From Alphaproteobacteria bacterium MarineAlpha10_Bin2 (GTDB lineage: Bacteria; Pseudomonadota; Alphaproteobacteria; UBA828), in contig PTKB01000174.1 in NCBI GenBank assembly GCA_002937555.1, positions 1-5,700 of the forward strand: DNA of 5,700 bases, in the 5' to 3' direction. Every line of letters begins with the position of its first letter. Position 1 is the first letter of the stretch. The notes beneath the pieces were generated by a model, which did not search any database, was not told the DNA's origin, and saw only the letters and a list, made by a program, of their open reading frames with translations. Below, one piece after another: positions 1-5,303 of the stretch. Position numbers and translations under genes: made by a program.

Positions 1-64
1 TTCCTAGTGAAAAACAGAGTAGGAAAATCAGCAGTGCGACAACGATGGCTAGTATGAAATCCAT
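1..64 (-). CDS. Start of a small hydrophobic/membrane protein coupled to the integrase (partial)
   Basis: Reading the minus strand from 64, an ATG overlaps the integrase stop codon (TGATG, one shared base). The frame stays open for all 21 codons available and runs off the left edge. The residues are MDFILAIVVALLIFLLCFSL followed by Gly. That is a nearly unbroken hydrophobic stretch with one acidic residue at position 2, as in an N-terminal transmembrane helix or uncleaved signal anchor. The stop/start overlap suggests translational coupling, so the protein is probably made together with the integrase. No family can be recognised from 21 residues. A random AT-rich frame of this length would be open fairly often, but such uniform hydrophobicity would be less likely. 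Function is unknown. Confidence 0.5.
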   Translation of the reverse strand, partial: MDFILAIVVALLIFLLCFSLG

Positions 65-1239
65 CAAAGTCTTATGCTTCTCATTGACAACAAATCTTCC
101 TCGTTCAGACGATTGGAGATTTCCGCATAGTGGTTGTCTATGGTTGCCACACTTGTGTTCAAATTATCGGCAAGGGCTTTTAGGTCTAAATTTTGGGCGT
201 TCAAAAGACGAAACATAATTGCTGTATGCCTGAAATTCCTAGCTGATCGTGGTCTTCCAAATTTATCCTCGTATAAACCAGCTTCTTTCAGCAAGGAGCG
301 GAGAGACATATGCGGATTTTGCGGAAATACGAGACTGTCAGGCTCTGACGAGATGCCATATTTCTCGTTGTGTTTAAGAATATCTCTGTAAGCCCAACGG
401 CACGATGGCATCGCTGTAATCTCGTGCTGTCCTGTTTTTCCACTAACAGTAAGCCTGACAAAATCTTCTTCACCTTCCCTATGAACTATTTGTACGCCCT
501 TATGCTTTAAGCCAAGAAGCTCATAAGTTCGTGCTCCACAGCCAACTGCGAAGATGATGAGATGGTGCAGATATTCTCGGCGTTGCCTGACCCTTTTTGT
601 TGGTGCAGTAGCTATTCTCTTATGACTGACTTTTTTAAGAAGTTCATATTCATCAGGTTCAAACCAGCCACGATTATGTTTCGTTAAGCGTATTGTTGGG
701 AATAATGGTAGTATATCAATAACACCTTGGTGAATAGAGTGTTTTAATATTCTCCTTAATACTTGTATATAATGTCTTTGTGTTTGTGGAGATGGTGTTT
801 TTACTTGTGATTCATGTTTTTTACTGTTTTCTAGTCTCCAAACAATAAATTCATCTATGTGTTTTGTCTTTATTTCTTCTACTGTCAATTGACGATGATC
901 GTGGAAATATGGGATTACCCAATTATCCGCTATCTCACGCATATTACTTATGTGTCGTGGATTGCGAGCAGCGCCCTTTGTAATCTGTTCGTGGTCTAAA
1001 AATTTGTAGGCAAATCTCTTAAATGAGGTACCTGAAATTGACTGTCCTTCTTCAACACGACCTTTGGCAATCATCAACCAATTAGTTGACCAATCCTTTG
1101 CCGCAAGTTCATCCTTACAACGAGTTGAAATTTGAACTCTTTTACCCCCATCGGAAAATCGTAGATACCAGTAGACAGACCTTGGAATTTTGATGAGTTG
1201 GGCTTTTGTAGACCCTATTTCAAAGTGCCGAGTTTCCAT
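64..1239 (-). CDS. Tyrosine recombinase / site-specific integrase
   Basis: A 391-residue phage-type integrase that would catalyse insertion and excision of the element at the tRNA-Leu site. Residues ~1-70 look like an arm-binding/N-terminal region, and ~70-180 form a SAM-like core-binding domain. The catalytic domain follows from ~190. Visible active-site residues are Arg237 in GARTYELLGL, Lys268 in SGKTG, Arg337-His338 in NFRHT, and the nucleophile Tyr371 in IDNHYAEI. The position three before Arg337, usually His (or Tyr in some integrases), is Arg334. The second His position is Thr362 in LNTS, as in integrases with the LGTS form. Length is normal for the family and the frame is intact, so the enzyme is probably active. 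The start is fixed by an AGAGG ribosome site at 1246-1250, six bases before the ATG. The gene points away from the tRNA half at 1377-1415 and overlaps the next gene by one base. Confidence 0.93.
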   Translation of the reverse strand: METRHFEIGSTKAQLIKIPRSVYWYLRFSDGGKRVQISTRCKDELAAKDWSTNWLMIAKGRVEEGQSISGTSFKRFAYKFLDHEQITKGAARNPRHISNMREIADNWVIPYFHDHRQLTVEEIKTKHIDEFIVWRLENSKKHESQVKTPSPQTQRHYIQVLRRILKHSIHQGVIDILPLFPTIRLTKHNRGWFEPDEYELLKKVSHKRIATAPTKRVRQRREYLHHLIIFAVGCGARTYELLGLKHKGVQIVHREGEEDFVRLTVSGKTGQHEITAMPSCRWAYRDILKHNEKYGISSEPDSLVFPQNPHMSLRSLLKEAGLYEDKFGRPRSARNFRHTAIMFRLLNAQNLDLKALADNLNTSVATIDNHYAEISNRLNEEDLLSMRSIRL

Positions 1240-1244
1240 CTTTT

Positions 1245-1269
1245 GCCTCTCTTTGGTAGACGCAACAGA
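1245..1269 (+). repeat. Inverted partial copy of the tRNA-Leu 5' half in the integrase leader
   Basis: On the plus strand, positions 1254-1269 match tRNA-Leu bases 1399-1384 (minus strand) at 15 of 16 positions, covering the D-arm 3' part and anticodon-stem 5' strand (TGGTAGACGC then ACAGA). Positions 1245-1250 (GCCTCT) equal the first six tRNA bases (1415-1410). A 3-base spacer here replaces 10 bases in the tRNA. Because the copy is inverted, the integrase mRNA leader is complementary to the tRNA half: all 16 bases pair (one G-U), and six more pair across the Shine-Dalgarno site. Whether this is a regulatory RNA structure, a set of recombinase sites or a rearrangement scar is not decided by the sequence. 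Confidence 0.75.
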
Positions 1270-1294
1270 TCATTAATTTCAATACGCAACAGAT
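1260..1294. repeat. 11-bp direct repeat ACGCAACAGAT, two copies
   Basis: The same 11 bases occur at 1260-1270 and 1284-1294, 24 bp apart start to start, between the integrase start codon and the attachment site. They also resemble the tRNA segment ACGCGACAGAC on the opposite strand (1393-1383). Repeats of this size beside an attachment site are typical of integrase or excisionase binding sites (family knowledge). The regular spacing, about two helical turns, would place both on the same face of the DNA (inference). Confidence 0.6.
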
Positions 1295-1298
1295 TGTA
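1293..1298 (-). promoter_or_regulatory. Candidate -10 element of an integrase promoter
   Basis: On the minus strand TACAAT at 1298-1293 is a good -10 match, about 55 bases upstream of the integrase start. No good -35 lies at the normal distance. TTGACT at 1326-1321 would need a 22-base spacer, which is too long. The -10 sits inside a 12-bp palindrome (ATTGT-AA-ACAAT, 1293-1304) and next to the dyad at 1304-1338, so it could be a regulated promoter. Weak call. Confidence 0.3.
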
Positions 1299-1303
1299 AA
1301 CAA

Positions 1304-1338
1304 TTCACCAATAATTTACCAGTCAAATTATGAGTGAA
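1304..1338. promoter_or_regulatory. 35-bp imperfect dyad, possible operator or accessory-protein site
   Basis: The arms TTCACCAATAATTT (1304-1317) and AAATTATGAGTGAA (1325-1338) pair at 12 of 14 positions around a 7-base centre, with one 2-base mismatch block. It lies midway between the tRNA junction and the integrase start, overlapping the place where the -35 of an integrase promoter would be. Such symmetry suits binding of a dimeric repressor or excisionase. Alternatively it forms an AU-rich hairpin in a transcript coming from the tRNA promoter. No protein can be assigned. Confidence 0.45.
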
Positions 1339-1372
1339 ATCGTTTGTGGAAGCCAATAAATAGGGAATGTTT

Positions 1373-1390
1373 CAGTTTTTGAGTCTGTCG
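1373..1390 (-). other. Attachment-site junction (attL/attR) at the tRNA-Leu anticodon loop
   Basis: The tRNA match is intact through the anticodon stem 5' strand ACAGA and the loop CTCAAAA (1383-1377). The expected closing strand TCTGT is replaced by ACTGA (1376-1372), which keeps only the three central pairs. Beyond it nothing tRNA-like follows and the DNA turns AT-rich. Anticodon loops are a known crossover site for tyrosine recombinases because the anticodon stem gives a symmetric core. The exact crossover within 1377-1383 cannot be fixed without the other end of the element. Confidence 0.7.
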
Positions 1391-1415
1391 CGTCTACCAG
1401 TTCCGCCACAGAGGC
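1377..1415 (-). tRNA. tRNA-Leu(CAA), 5' half only, interrupted at the anticodon loop
   Basis: Read on the minus strand from 1415, the acceptor strand GCCTCTG is followed by TG, the D-arm GGCGGAACTGGTAGACGC typical of bacterial tRNA-Leu, a linker G, the anticodon stem 5' strand ACAGA and the loop CTCAAAA. This gives anticodon CAA at 1381-1379. The 3' half (anticodon stem closing strand, long variable arm, T-arm and acceptor 3' strand) is absent: what follows is AT-rich element DNA. As it stands the gene cannot yield a functional tRNA. A complete copy may exist elsewhere, for instance at the other end of the element. Confidence 0.85.
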
Positions 1416-1443
1416 AAGATATTCCGTTCGTACTGAAGTTGAC

Positions 1444-1473
1444 GTTATAGGCTAAAGCGCGTGTCGCTGCCAA
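1444..1473 (-). promoter_or_regulatory. Sigma-70 promoter of the tRNA-Leu gene
   Basis: On the minus strand TTGGCA (1473-1468) and TATAAC (1449-1444) are separated by 18 bases. Transcription would start near 1437, about 20 bases before the tRNA 5' end, a usual distance for tRNA leaders. After integration this promoter faces the interrupted tRNA and then the integrase, so it may supply integrase mRNA. No convincing plus-strand promoter for the operon starting at 1559 was found in the same gap. Confidence 0.6.
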
Positions 1474-1558
1474 GCGGGCTTGCGGTGCCGGCGCTTGATT
1501 TTGCGGCTGCCCTCTGGCACGTCAATTCGGCCACGGAAATGGCGGGTATGTTCGGCCA

Positions 1559-2140
1559 ATGCTGAGAAAACTTTACGATTGGGTCATGGCGATGGCCGGC
1601 AAACGCCACGCCATCTGGTGGCTGGCCGGCGTGTCGTTCGCCGAGAGCGCCTTCTTTCCCATTCCGCCCGACATCCTCCTGGTCCCGATGGTCCTCGCCA
1701 ACCGCCGCCGGGCATGGCGCATCGCCGCCGTGTGCACGCTGGCGTCCGTGTTGGGCGGGTTGCTCGGCTATGCCATCGGCCTCTGGCTGTTTGAAGCGCT
1801 CGGCCGGCCGCTTTTGGAATTCTATGGTTCCGAAGACAAGTTCAGCCAGTTTCAGGCCTACTACAATGAATGGGGCGCCTGGATCGTCGGCGCTGGCGGG
1901 TTTACGCCGCTGCCTTATAAAGTGATCACCATCGCCAGCGGCGTGACCAAGCTCGATATCGGCATCTTCATTCTCGCCTCGGTGGTATCGCGCGGCTTGC
2001 GCTTCTATATCGAGGCGGCCCTTTTGTGGCGTTTCGGCGAACCGGTGCGCGAGTTTATCGAACGCCATCTCGGCAAATTGGCGTTGCTGTTCTTCGTCGT
2101 GCTGGTGGGCGCGTTCCTGCTGGTCAAGCTGCTGCTGTAA
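1559..2140 (+). CDS. YqaA-type DedA-family (VTT domain) inner-membrane protein
   Basis: A 193-residue polytopic membrane protein of the YqaA branch of the DedA/SNARE-associated family, whose members act in lipid transport or membrane homeostasis in the inner membrane; the exact substrate is not settled for this branch. Visible marks are the motif FAESAFFPIPPD (27-38) with acidic Glu29 and Asp38, a glycine-rich helix around 62-80, FTPLPYK (115-121), SRGLRF (144-149) with Arg145/Arg148, and a hydrophobic C-terminal helix (~172-193). The Glu/Asp and Arg residues may correspond to the essential charged residues of DedA proteins (inference). Length is normal for YqaA. The ATG at 1559 is the only usable in-frame start, but its ribosome site is poor (GGCGGG about 12 bases upstream). 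It is the first gene of an operon with dsbB and coq7. Confidence 0.88.
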   Translation: MLRKLYDWVMAMAGKRHAIWWLAGVSFAESAFFPIPPDILLVPMVLANRRRAWRIAAVCTLASVLGGLLGYAIGLWLFEALGRPLLEFYGSEDKFSQFQAYYNEWGAWIVGAGGFTPLPYKVITIASGVTKLDIGIFILASVVSRGLRFYIEAALLWRFGEPVREFIERHLGKLALLFFVVLVGAFLLVKLLL

Positions 2141-2156
2141 GGCGCATATTCCGGGG

Positions 2157-2645
2157 ATGGCGCTTATCGACAAACCCTGGCTGCCGGCGGCGGCGCTGCT
2201 CACCGTCAGCGCCGCCGTGCTGCTCACCGCATTCCTGTTCGAGCATGTCGGCGGCCTCGCCCCGTGCGAACTTTGCTGGTATCAGCGCTACGCCCATATG
2301 GCCGCCTTGGCGATCGCCTTGCCGGTCCTCTATTTCAACCGCCAGGCCAGTATTTCCGCGCCGCTCCTGGCGGCCGCCGCCGTGGCAATACTGGTCGGCG
2401 CTGCCGTCGCCGGATATCAGGTCGGTGTCGAGCAGAGCTGGTGGGAGAGCAGCTGCGCCACGCCGATCGCCGGCGATACCATCGAAGAACTGCGCGCCAG
2501 CCTGCTCGAGGCACCCCTGGTGCGCTGCGACGAAGTGGCGTGGTCGTTGTGGCGCATATCCATGGCCGGCTGGAACGCGCTGCTGTCGCTCGCCTTGGCC
2601 GCCAGCGCGCTGTATGCTGCCTTCATGATGGAGCGCAGCAAGTGA
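2157..2645 (+). CDS. Disulfide bond formation protein B (DsbB family)
   Basis: A 162-residue inner-membrane oxidoreductase. DsbB reoxidises the periplasmic thiol oxidase DsbA and passes the electrons to ubiquinone. Four hydrophobic segments are seen (about 10-28, 44-61, 68-88 and 138-157). The first periplasmic loop carries the redox pair Cys37-Cys40 in APCELCWYQR, and Arg44 corresponds to the quinone-site arginine. The second loop carries Cys100 and Cys124, the second pair, giving the full four-cysteine DsbB set. The loop is spaced as in the standard family, and the tail WRISMAGWNAL is typical. The gene starts 16 bases after the YqaA-like gene stop. GGGG directly abuts the ATG and AAGGCG lies about 13 bases upstream, so neither is ideally placed. 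Its stop overlaps the coq7 GTG. DsbA is not in the window. Confidence 0.92.
   Translation: MALIDKPWLPAAALLTVSAAVLLTAFLFEHVGGLAPCELCWYQRYAHMAALAIALPVLYFNRQASISAPLLAAAAVAILVGAAVAGYQVGVEQSWWESSCATPIAGDTIEELRASLLEAPLVRCDEVAWSLWRISMAGWNALLSLALAASALYAAFMMERSK
2630..2633 (+). promoter_or_regulatory. Ribosome binding site fixing the coq7 GTG start
   Basis: GGAG eight bases upstream of GTG at 2642, inside the end of dsbB. It favours this start over the in-frame GTG at 2672 and over the much longer frame open from 2264, which would run through dsbB. Confidence 0.6.
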
Positions 2646-3223
2646 CGGACGAGGCGGAACAAGCCCCGGGCGTGAAGCGCACCGGCGACGACCGGCTGCC
2701 CGGCGATCCCGGGCCGCAAGAGATCATCGCGCGAATCCTCCGTGTCGATCATGCTGGCGAGTATGGCGCGGCGCGCATTTATGACGGCCAACTCGCCGTG
2801 CTTGGGCGCGATGCCGTGGCCCCGGTGATCCGTGAGATGGCCGATGCCGAACGCAAACATCTCGAAACTTTCGACCGCTTGCTGCACGAGCGCCGCGTCC
2901 GGCCGACCGCGCTGGCGCCCTTTTGGCATGCCGCTGGTTTCGCGCTTGGCGCGGGTAGCGCGCTGATGGGCCGGCGCGCCGCGATGGCTTGCACCGCCGC
3001 CGTGGAAGAGGTGATCGAACAGCATTACGCGGCGCAGGTCGAGAAACTCGGCGATGACGAGAAAGAGTTGCGTGAAACACTGATCGAATTCGGCGCCGAG
3101 GAAAGCCGGCACAAAGAAATCGGTCTCGAGCATGAGGCGGAAAAAGCGCCCGGCTACGAGCCACTCAGCGCCATGGTCAAGCGCGGCACCCGTCTTGCGA
3201 TCTGGTTGTCGGAGCGCATCTGA
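2642..3223 (+). CDS. coq7: 3-demethoxyubiquinol 3-hydroxylase (Coq7 family)
   Basis: A 193-residue di-iron monooxygenase that hydroxylates the demethoxy-ubiquinol ring, the penultimate step of aerobic ubiquinone synthesis, as a peripheral membrane enzyme. The ferritin-like four-helix fold shows the full ligand set: Glu40 (DHAGEYGA), Glu70 and His73 (ADAERKH), Glu122 (AVEEVIEQHY), Glu154 and His157 (EESRHKEIG). A Gly/Ala-rich hydrophobic segment (97-109) between the two halves is the usual membrane-contact helix. The GTG start forms a GTGA overlap with the dsbB stop, with a well-placed GGAG, so translation is probably coupled. Length matches bacterial Coq7, and no residue is missing. Proteobacteria may instead use the flavoprotein UbiF for this step, so finding Coq7 fits an alphaproteobacterium. 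Confidence 0.93.
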   Translation: MTDEAEQAPGVKRTGDDRLPGDPGPQEIIARILRVDHAGEYGAARIYDGQLAVLGRDAVAPVIREMADAERKHLETFDRLLHERRVRPTALAPFWHAAGFALGAGSALMGRRAAMACTAAVEEVIEQHYAAQVEKLGDDEKELRETLIEFGAEESRHKEIGLEHEAEKAPGYEPLSAMVKRGTRLAIWLSERI

Positions 3224-3246
3224 CGGTGCCGAGGACGGCGCGTCAG
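3220..3246. terminator. Hairpin between convergent genes, possible bidirectional terminator
   Basis: CTGACG (3220-3225) pairs with CGTCAG (3241-3246), and inside it GCCG (3228-3231) pairs with CGGC (3236-3239) around the loop AGGA. It fills the 25-base gap between the convergent coq7 and HNH genes and includes the coq7 stop codon. No run of T follows on either strand, so it is not a textbook intrinsic terminator. Position and symmetry still suggest 3'-end formation or protection for both transcripts. Confidence 0.45.
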
Positions 3247-3248
3247 CG

Positions 3249-3812
3249 TCAGCGTTCTTCCAGTTCGGAGTCCCAATAGAGAAAGTCGCGCCAACTTTGA
3301 TGCAAAAAGCGCGGCGGGAATTCGCGGCCAGCGTCATGCAGATCATGAGTGCTTGGCGCCCGCGGCGCGTGGCGCGGATGCAGGCCGCATTCATTCGGCA
3401 TGCGGCTGCCCTTGGCAAGATTGCAGATGGTGCACGCCGTCACCACATTGTCCCAACTCGTATGCCCACCGCGTGAGCGCGGGACGACATGGTCGAACGT
3501 TAGATCCTCAACGGCGAACCGGCCGCTGCAATACTGGCAGGCGAAGCGGTCGCGCAGGAAGACATTGAAACGGGTAAAAGCCGGGCGCCGGGCGAGCGGC
3601 ACATATTGCTTGAGCGCGATGACGCTTGGCAGGCGAATTTCGCAGCTCGGCGAATGCACCGCGACGTCATATTCCGAAACGATGTTCACGCGCTCGAGAA
3701 AGGCCGCCTTCACCGCATCCTGCCACGGCCATAGCGACAGCGGAAAGTAGCTGAGCGGCCGGTAGTCGGCGTTCAGCACCAAGGCGTGGCAGGACTCAAG
3801 CGATGTAGACAC
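3249..3812 (-). CDS. HNH endonuclease family protein
   Basis: A 187-residue protein with an HNH nuclease fold, of a type that seems widespread as a stand-alone chromosomal gene in alphaproteobacteria; its cellular role is not known. Residues 8-87 hold the family's conserved lead-in (ALVLNADYRPLSYFPLSLW and the AFTRFNVFLRDRF block). The nuclease core has zinc cysteines Cys92/Cys95 (CQYC) and Cys127/Cys130 (CTIC), Asp107-His108 (TFDHVVPRSRGG), Asn122 (WDNVV) and Asn131. The C-terminus ends in the typical LYWDSELEER. A GTG start at 3812 is chosen because AAGGGAG ends five bases before it and the strong similarity begins just after. The frame is open to an ATG at 3869, but those 19 extra residues are basic and not family-like. 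It is probably a host gene, not part of the mobile element. Confidence 0.88.
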   Translation of the reverse strand: MSTSLESCHALVLNADYRPLSYFPLSLWPWQDAVKAAFLERVNIVSEYDVAVHSPSCEIRLPSVIALKQYVPLARRPAFTRFNVFLRDRFACQYCSGRFAVEDLTFDHVVPRSRGGHTSWDNVVTACTICNLAKGSRMPNECGLHPRHAPRAPSTHDLHDAGREFPPRFLHQSWRDFLYWDSELEER

Positions 3813-3817
3813 GCTCT

Positions 3818-3824
3818 CTCCCTT
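3818..3824 (-). promoter_or_regulatory. Ribosome binding site fixing the HNH gene GTG start
   Basis: AAGGGAG (3824-3818) lies five bases before GTG at 3812 on the minus strand, a near-perfect Shine-Dalgarno match. The upstream ATG at 3869 has no comparable site. Confidence 0.65.
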
Positions 3825-3967
3825 CAAAGAAATGCGCTTGCCAACCAAGCGCACCCTAACCTTCGTCAAAATTCGCCTGCAATCATAAGCACCGTTGGAA
3901 GACAGGCAAGCGCCAATCCCGGTAATGGGACAACGGCGCGTTCCGCGTCAGCCGGTGCGTCAGGCTT

Positions 3968-3981
3968 GGCGCGTCCGCGCC
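3968..3981. repeat. Short GC-rich palindrome in the divergent intergenic region
   Basis: GGCGCG (3968-3973) and CGCGCC (3976-3981) flank a 2-base centre. TTGGCGC recurs at 3966-3972 and 3993-3999. The site lies within the 217-base gap between the divergent HNH and CoA-transferase genes, about 50 bases before the latter. It could be a protein-binding dyad, but in GC-rich DNA such short palindromes also arise by chance. I saw no convincing promoter in this gap on either strand. Confidence 0.25.
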
Positions 3982-4017
3982 GACGGGATAGGTTGGCGCC
4001 CGTTTTGGTTTGCTTTC

Positions 4018-4021
4018 GGAG
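4018..4021 (+). promoter_or_regulatory. Ribosome binding site fixing the CoA-transferase start
   Basis: GGAG eight bases upstream of ATG at 4030. It decides for this start over the in-frame upstream ATG at 3895, whose extra 45 residues are not typical of the family. Confidence 0.65.
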
Positions 4022-4029
4022 TTTCGCAA

Positions 4030-5280
4030 ATGTCCAACGCGCTTTCGTCTACGCCGCGCACCGGCCCGCTTTCAGGTCTCCGTGTGCTCGATATGAGCCG
4101 GGTTCTGGCCGGCCCATGGTCGGGGCAGCTGTTGGCCGATTTCGGCGCCGATGTGGTGAAGGTGGAGCGCCCCGGTGTCGGCGACGATACGCGCGGCTGG
4201 GGCCCGCCCTATCTCAAGGATGCGGACGGCAAAGAGACCGGCGAAGCGGCATACTATATGTCGGCCAACCGCGCCAAGCGGTCGCTGACGCTGGATATAT
4301 CGCTGCCCGAGGGCCAGGAGGTCTGCTCCGCCCTGGCCGCGCACGCCGACATTCTGCTGGAGAATTACAAGGCCGGCGGCCTGGCCAAATACGGCCTTGA
4401 TTACGATAGCCTGAAAGCGCGCAATCCGCGCCTGATCTATTGCTCGATCACGGGCTTCGGTCACACCGGTCCCTACGCCGCGCGGGCTGGCTACGACATG
4501 ATCATTCAAGGCGCCGGCGGCTTCATGAGCATCACCGGCGAACGTGACGATCTCCCGGGCGGCGGGCCGCAAAAAGGCGGTGTCGCGGTGGCCGATTTGA
4601 TGACCGGCATGTACGCCACCGTCGCCGTTCTCGCCGCCCTGGCATGGCGCGAGACATCTGGCCTTGGCCAGCATATCGATCTCGCCCTCCTCGATACTCA
4701 AGTGTCGTGGCTCGCCAACCAGGCGATGAATTATCTGGTCAGCGGCAAGGCCCCGGAGCGTGCCGGCAACGCGCATCAGAACATCGTGCCTTACGGCGTC
4801 TTCCCGGCGCGGGACGGCCATATGATTCTCGGTATCGGCAACAACACGCAATTGGCCAAGTTTCTGGAAATCGCCGGACGCCCAGAGCTCATGGAAGACG
4901 AACGATTTAAAACCAATACGCTGCGCGTACAAAACCGCGAAGCCGTGGTGGCGATCATCGGCGGCATCACCGCGATGCGCGATCTCGACGATTGGCTGGC
5001 GGATTTGGAGCCTGCCGGGGTGCCGAGCGGGCCGATCAATACGATCGATAGGGTGTTTGACGATCCGCAAATCTTGGCGCGCGGCATGCGCGTCAAGATT
5101 CCCCATGCCCTCGGCATCGATGTGGAATATGCCGGAAATCCCATTCGCTTCTCGGCTTCGCCGGTGGATTATCCGCGCGCCGCGCCTCTGTTGGGCGAGC
5201 ATAGCGGCGATGTGCTCGAAGATTGGCTCGGCCTCGATGAAACGGCGATCGAAGCGCTGCGCCAAAACGGCGTGGTGTAG
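4030..5280 (+). CDS. Class III CoA-transferase (CaiB/BaiF family)
   Basis: A 416-residue cytosolic enzyme that moves CoA between acyl groups through an enzyme-bound aspartyl mixed-anhydride and thioester. The N-terminal PLSGLRVLDMSRVLAGPW (13-30), GADVVKVERPG (39-49), YYMSANRAKRSL (75-86) and GFGHTGPYA (142-150) are typical family blocks. Asp189 in GVAVADLMTGMYA is the expected nucleophile. The C-terminal part has VPSGPINTI (331-339) and FDDPQI (343-348), also typical. Length is normal and the frame intact. The acyl donor and acceptor cannot be told from sequence: this family includes formyl-, succinyl-, carnitine- and bile-acid-CoA transferases. It starts a plus-strand pair with GluQ-RS, 23 bases downstream; no functional link between the two is evident. 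Confidence 0.92.
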   Translation: MSNALSSTPRTGPLSGLRVLDMSRVLAGPWSGQLLADFGADVVKVERPGVGDDTRGWGPPYLKDADGKETGEAAYYMSANRAKRSLTLDISLPEGQEVCSALAAHADILLENYKAGGLAKYGLDYDSLKARNPRLIYCSITGFGHTGPYAARAGYDMIIQGAGGFMSITGERDDLPGGGPQKGGVAVADLMTGMYATVAVLAALAWRETSGLGQHIDLALLDTQVSWLANQAMNYLVSGKAPERAGNAHQNIVPYGVFPARDGHMILGIGNNTQLAKFLEIAGRPELMEDERFKTNTLRVQNREAVVAIIGGITAMRDLDDWLADLEPAGVPSGPINTIDRVFDDPQILARGMRVKIPHALGIDVEYAGNPIRFSASPVDYPRAAPLLGEHSGDVLEDWLGLDETAIEALRQNGVV

Positions 5281-5303
5281 CAAGCGCGCGCCGAGGGCCG
5301 GGC

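Larger units (their letters stand above)
1..1380. mobile_element. End of an integrated genetic element (island or prophage), integrase-proximal
   Basis: The stretch is clearly richer in A and T than everything from about 1440 onward, and its integrase uses AT-rich codons (many AAA, ATT, TTA) unlike the neighbouring genes. It ends exactly inside a tRNA-Leu gene, at the anticodon loop, and the first complete gene inside is a tyrosine recombinase. Known family behaviour: tyrosine recombinases often insert elements into tRNA genes, with the integrase gene next to the attachment site. The left part of the element and the second attachment site lie outside the window, so the kind of element (phage, satellite, ICE or island) cannot be told. 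Confidence 0.85.

Noticed and set aside
1360..1415. Group I intron interrupting the tRNA-Leu anticodon loop.
   Set aside because: Introns do occur at this position in some bacterial tRNA genes, but the following sequence is AT-rich DNA leading straight into an integrase, I see no group I core, and no tRNA 3' half follows in the window.
1443..1564. Open plus-strand frame with a GTG at 1461, ending in ATGCTGA overlap with the YqaA-like gene start; a possible leader peptide.
   Set aside because: It overlaps the tRNA promoter, has no good ribosome site, is only ~34 codons from the GTG, and resembles no known protein.
1445..2227. Long minus-strand frame of 260 codons.
   Set aside because: Antisense to the clearly family-matching YqaA-like gene; composition is a GC-rich shadow with no recognisable domain.
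3895..4029. N-terminal extension of the CoA-transferase from an ATG at 3895.
   Set aside because: The extra 45 residues are Arg/Trp-rich and not family-like, while ATG 4030 has GGAG at the right distance and starts the conserved region.
4072..5283. Long minus-strand frame of 403 codons antisense to the CoA-transferase.
   Set aside because: The plus strand carries all conserved CaiB/BaiF blocks and a good ribosome site; the antisense frame is rich in His, Arg and Ala as usual for shadows.
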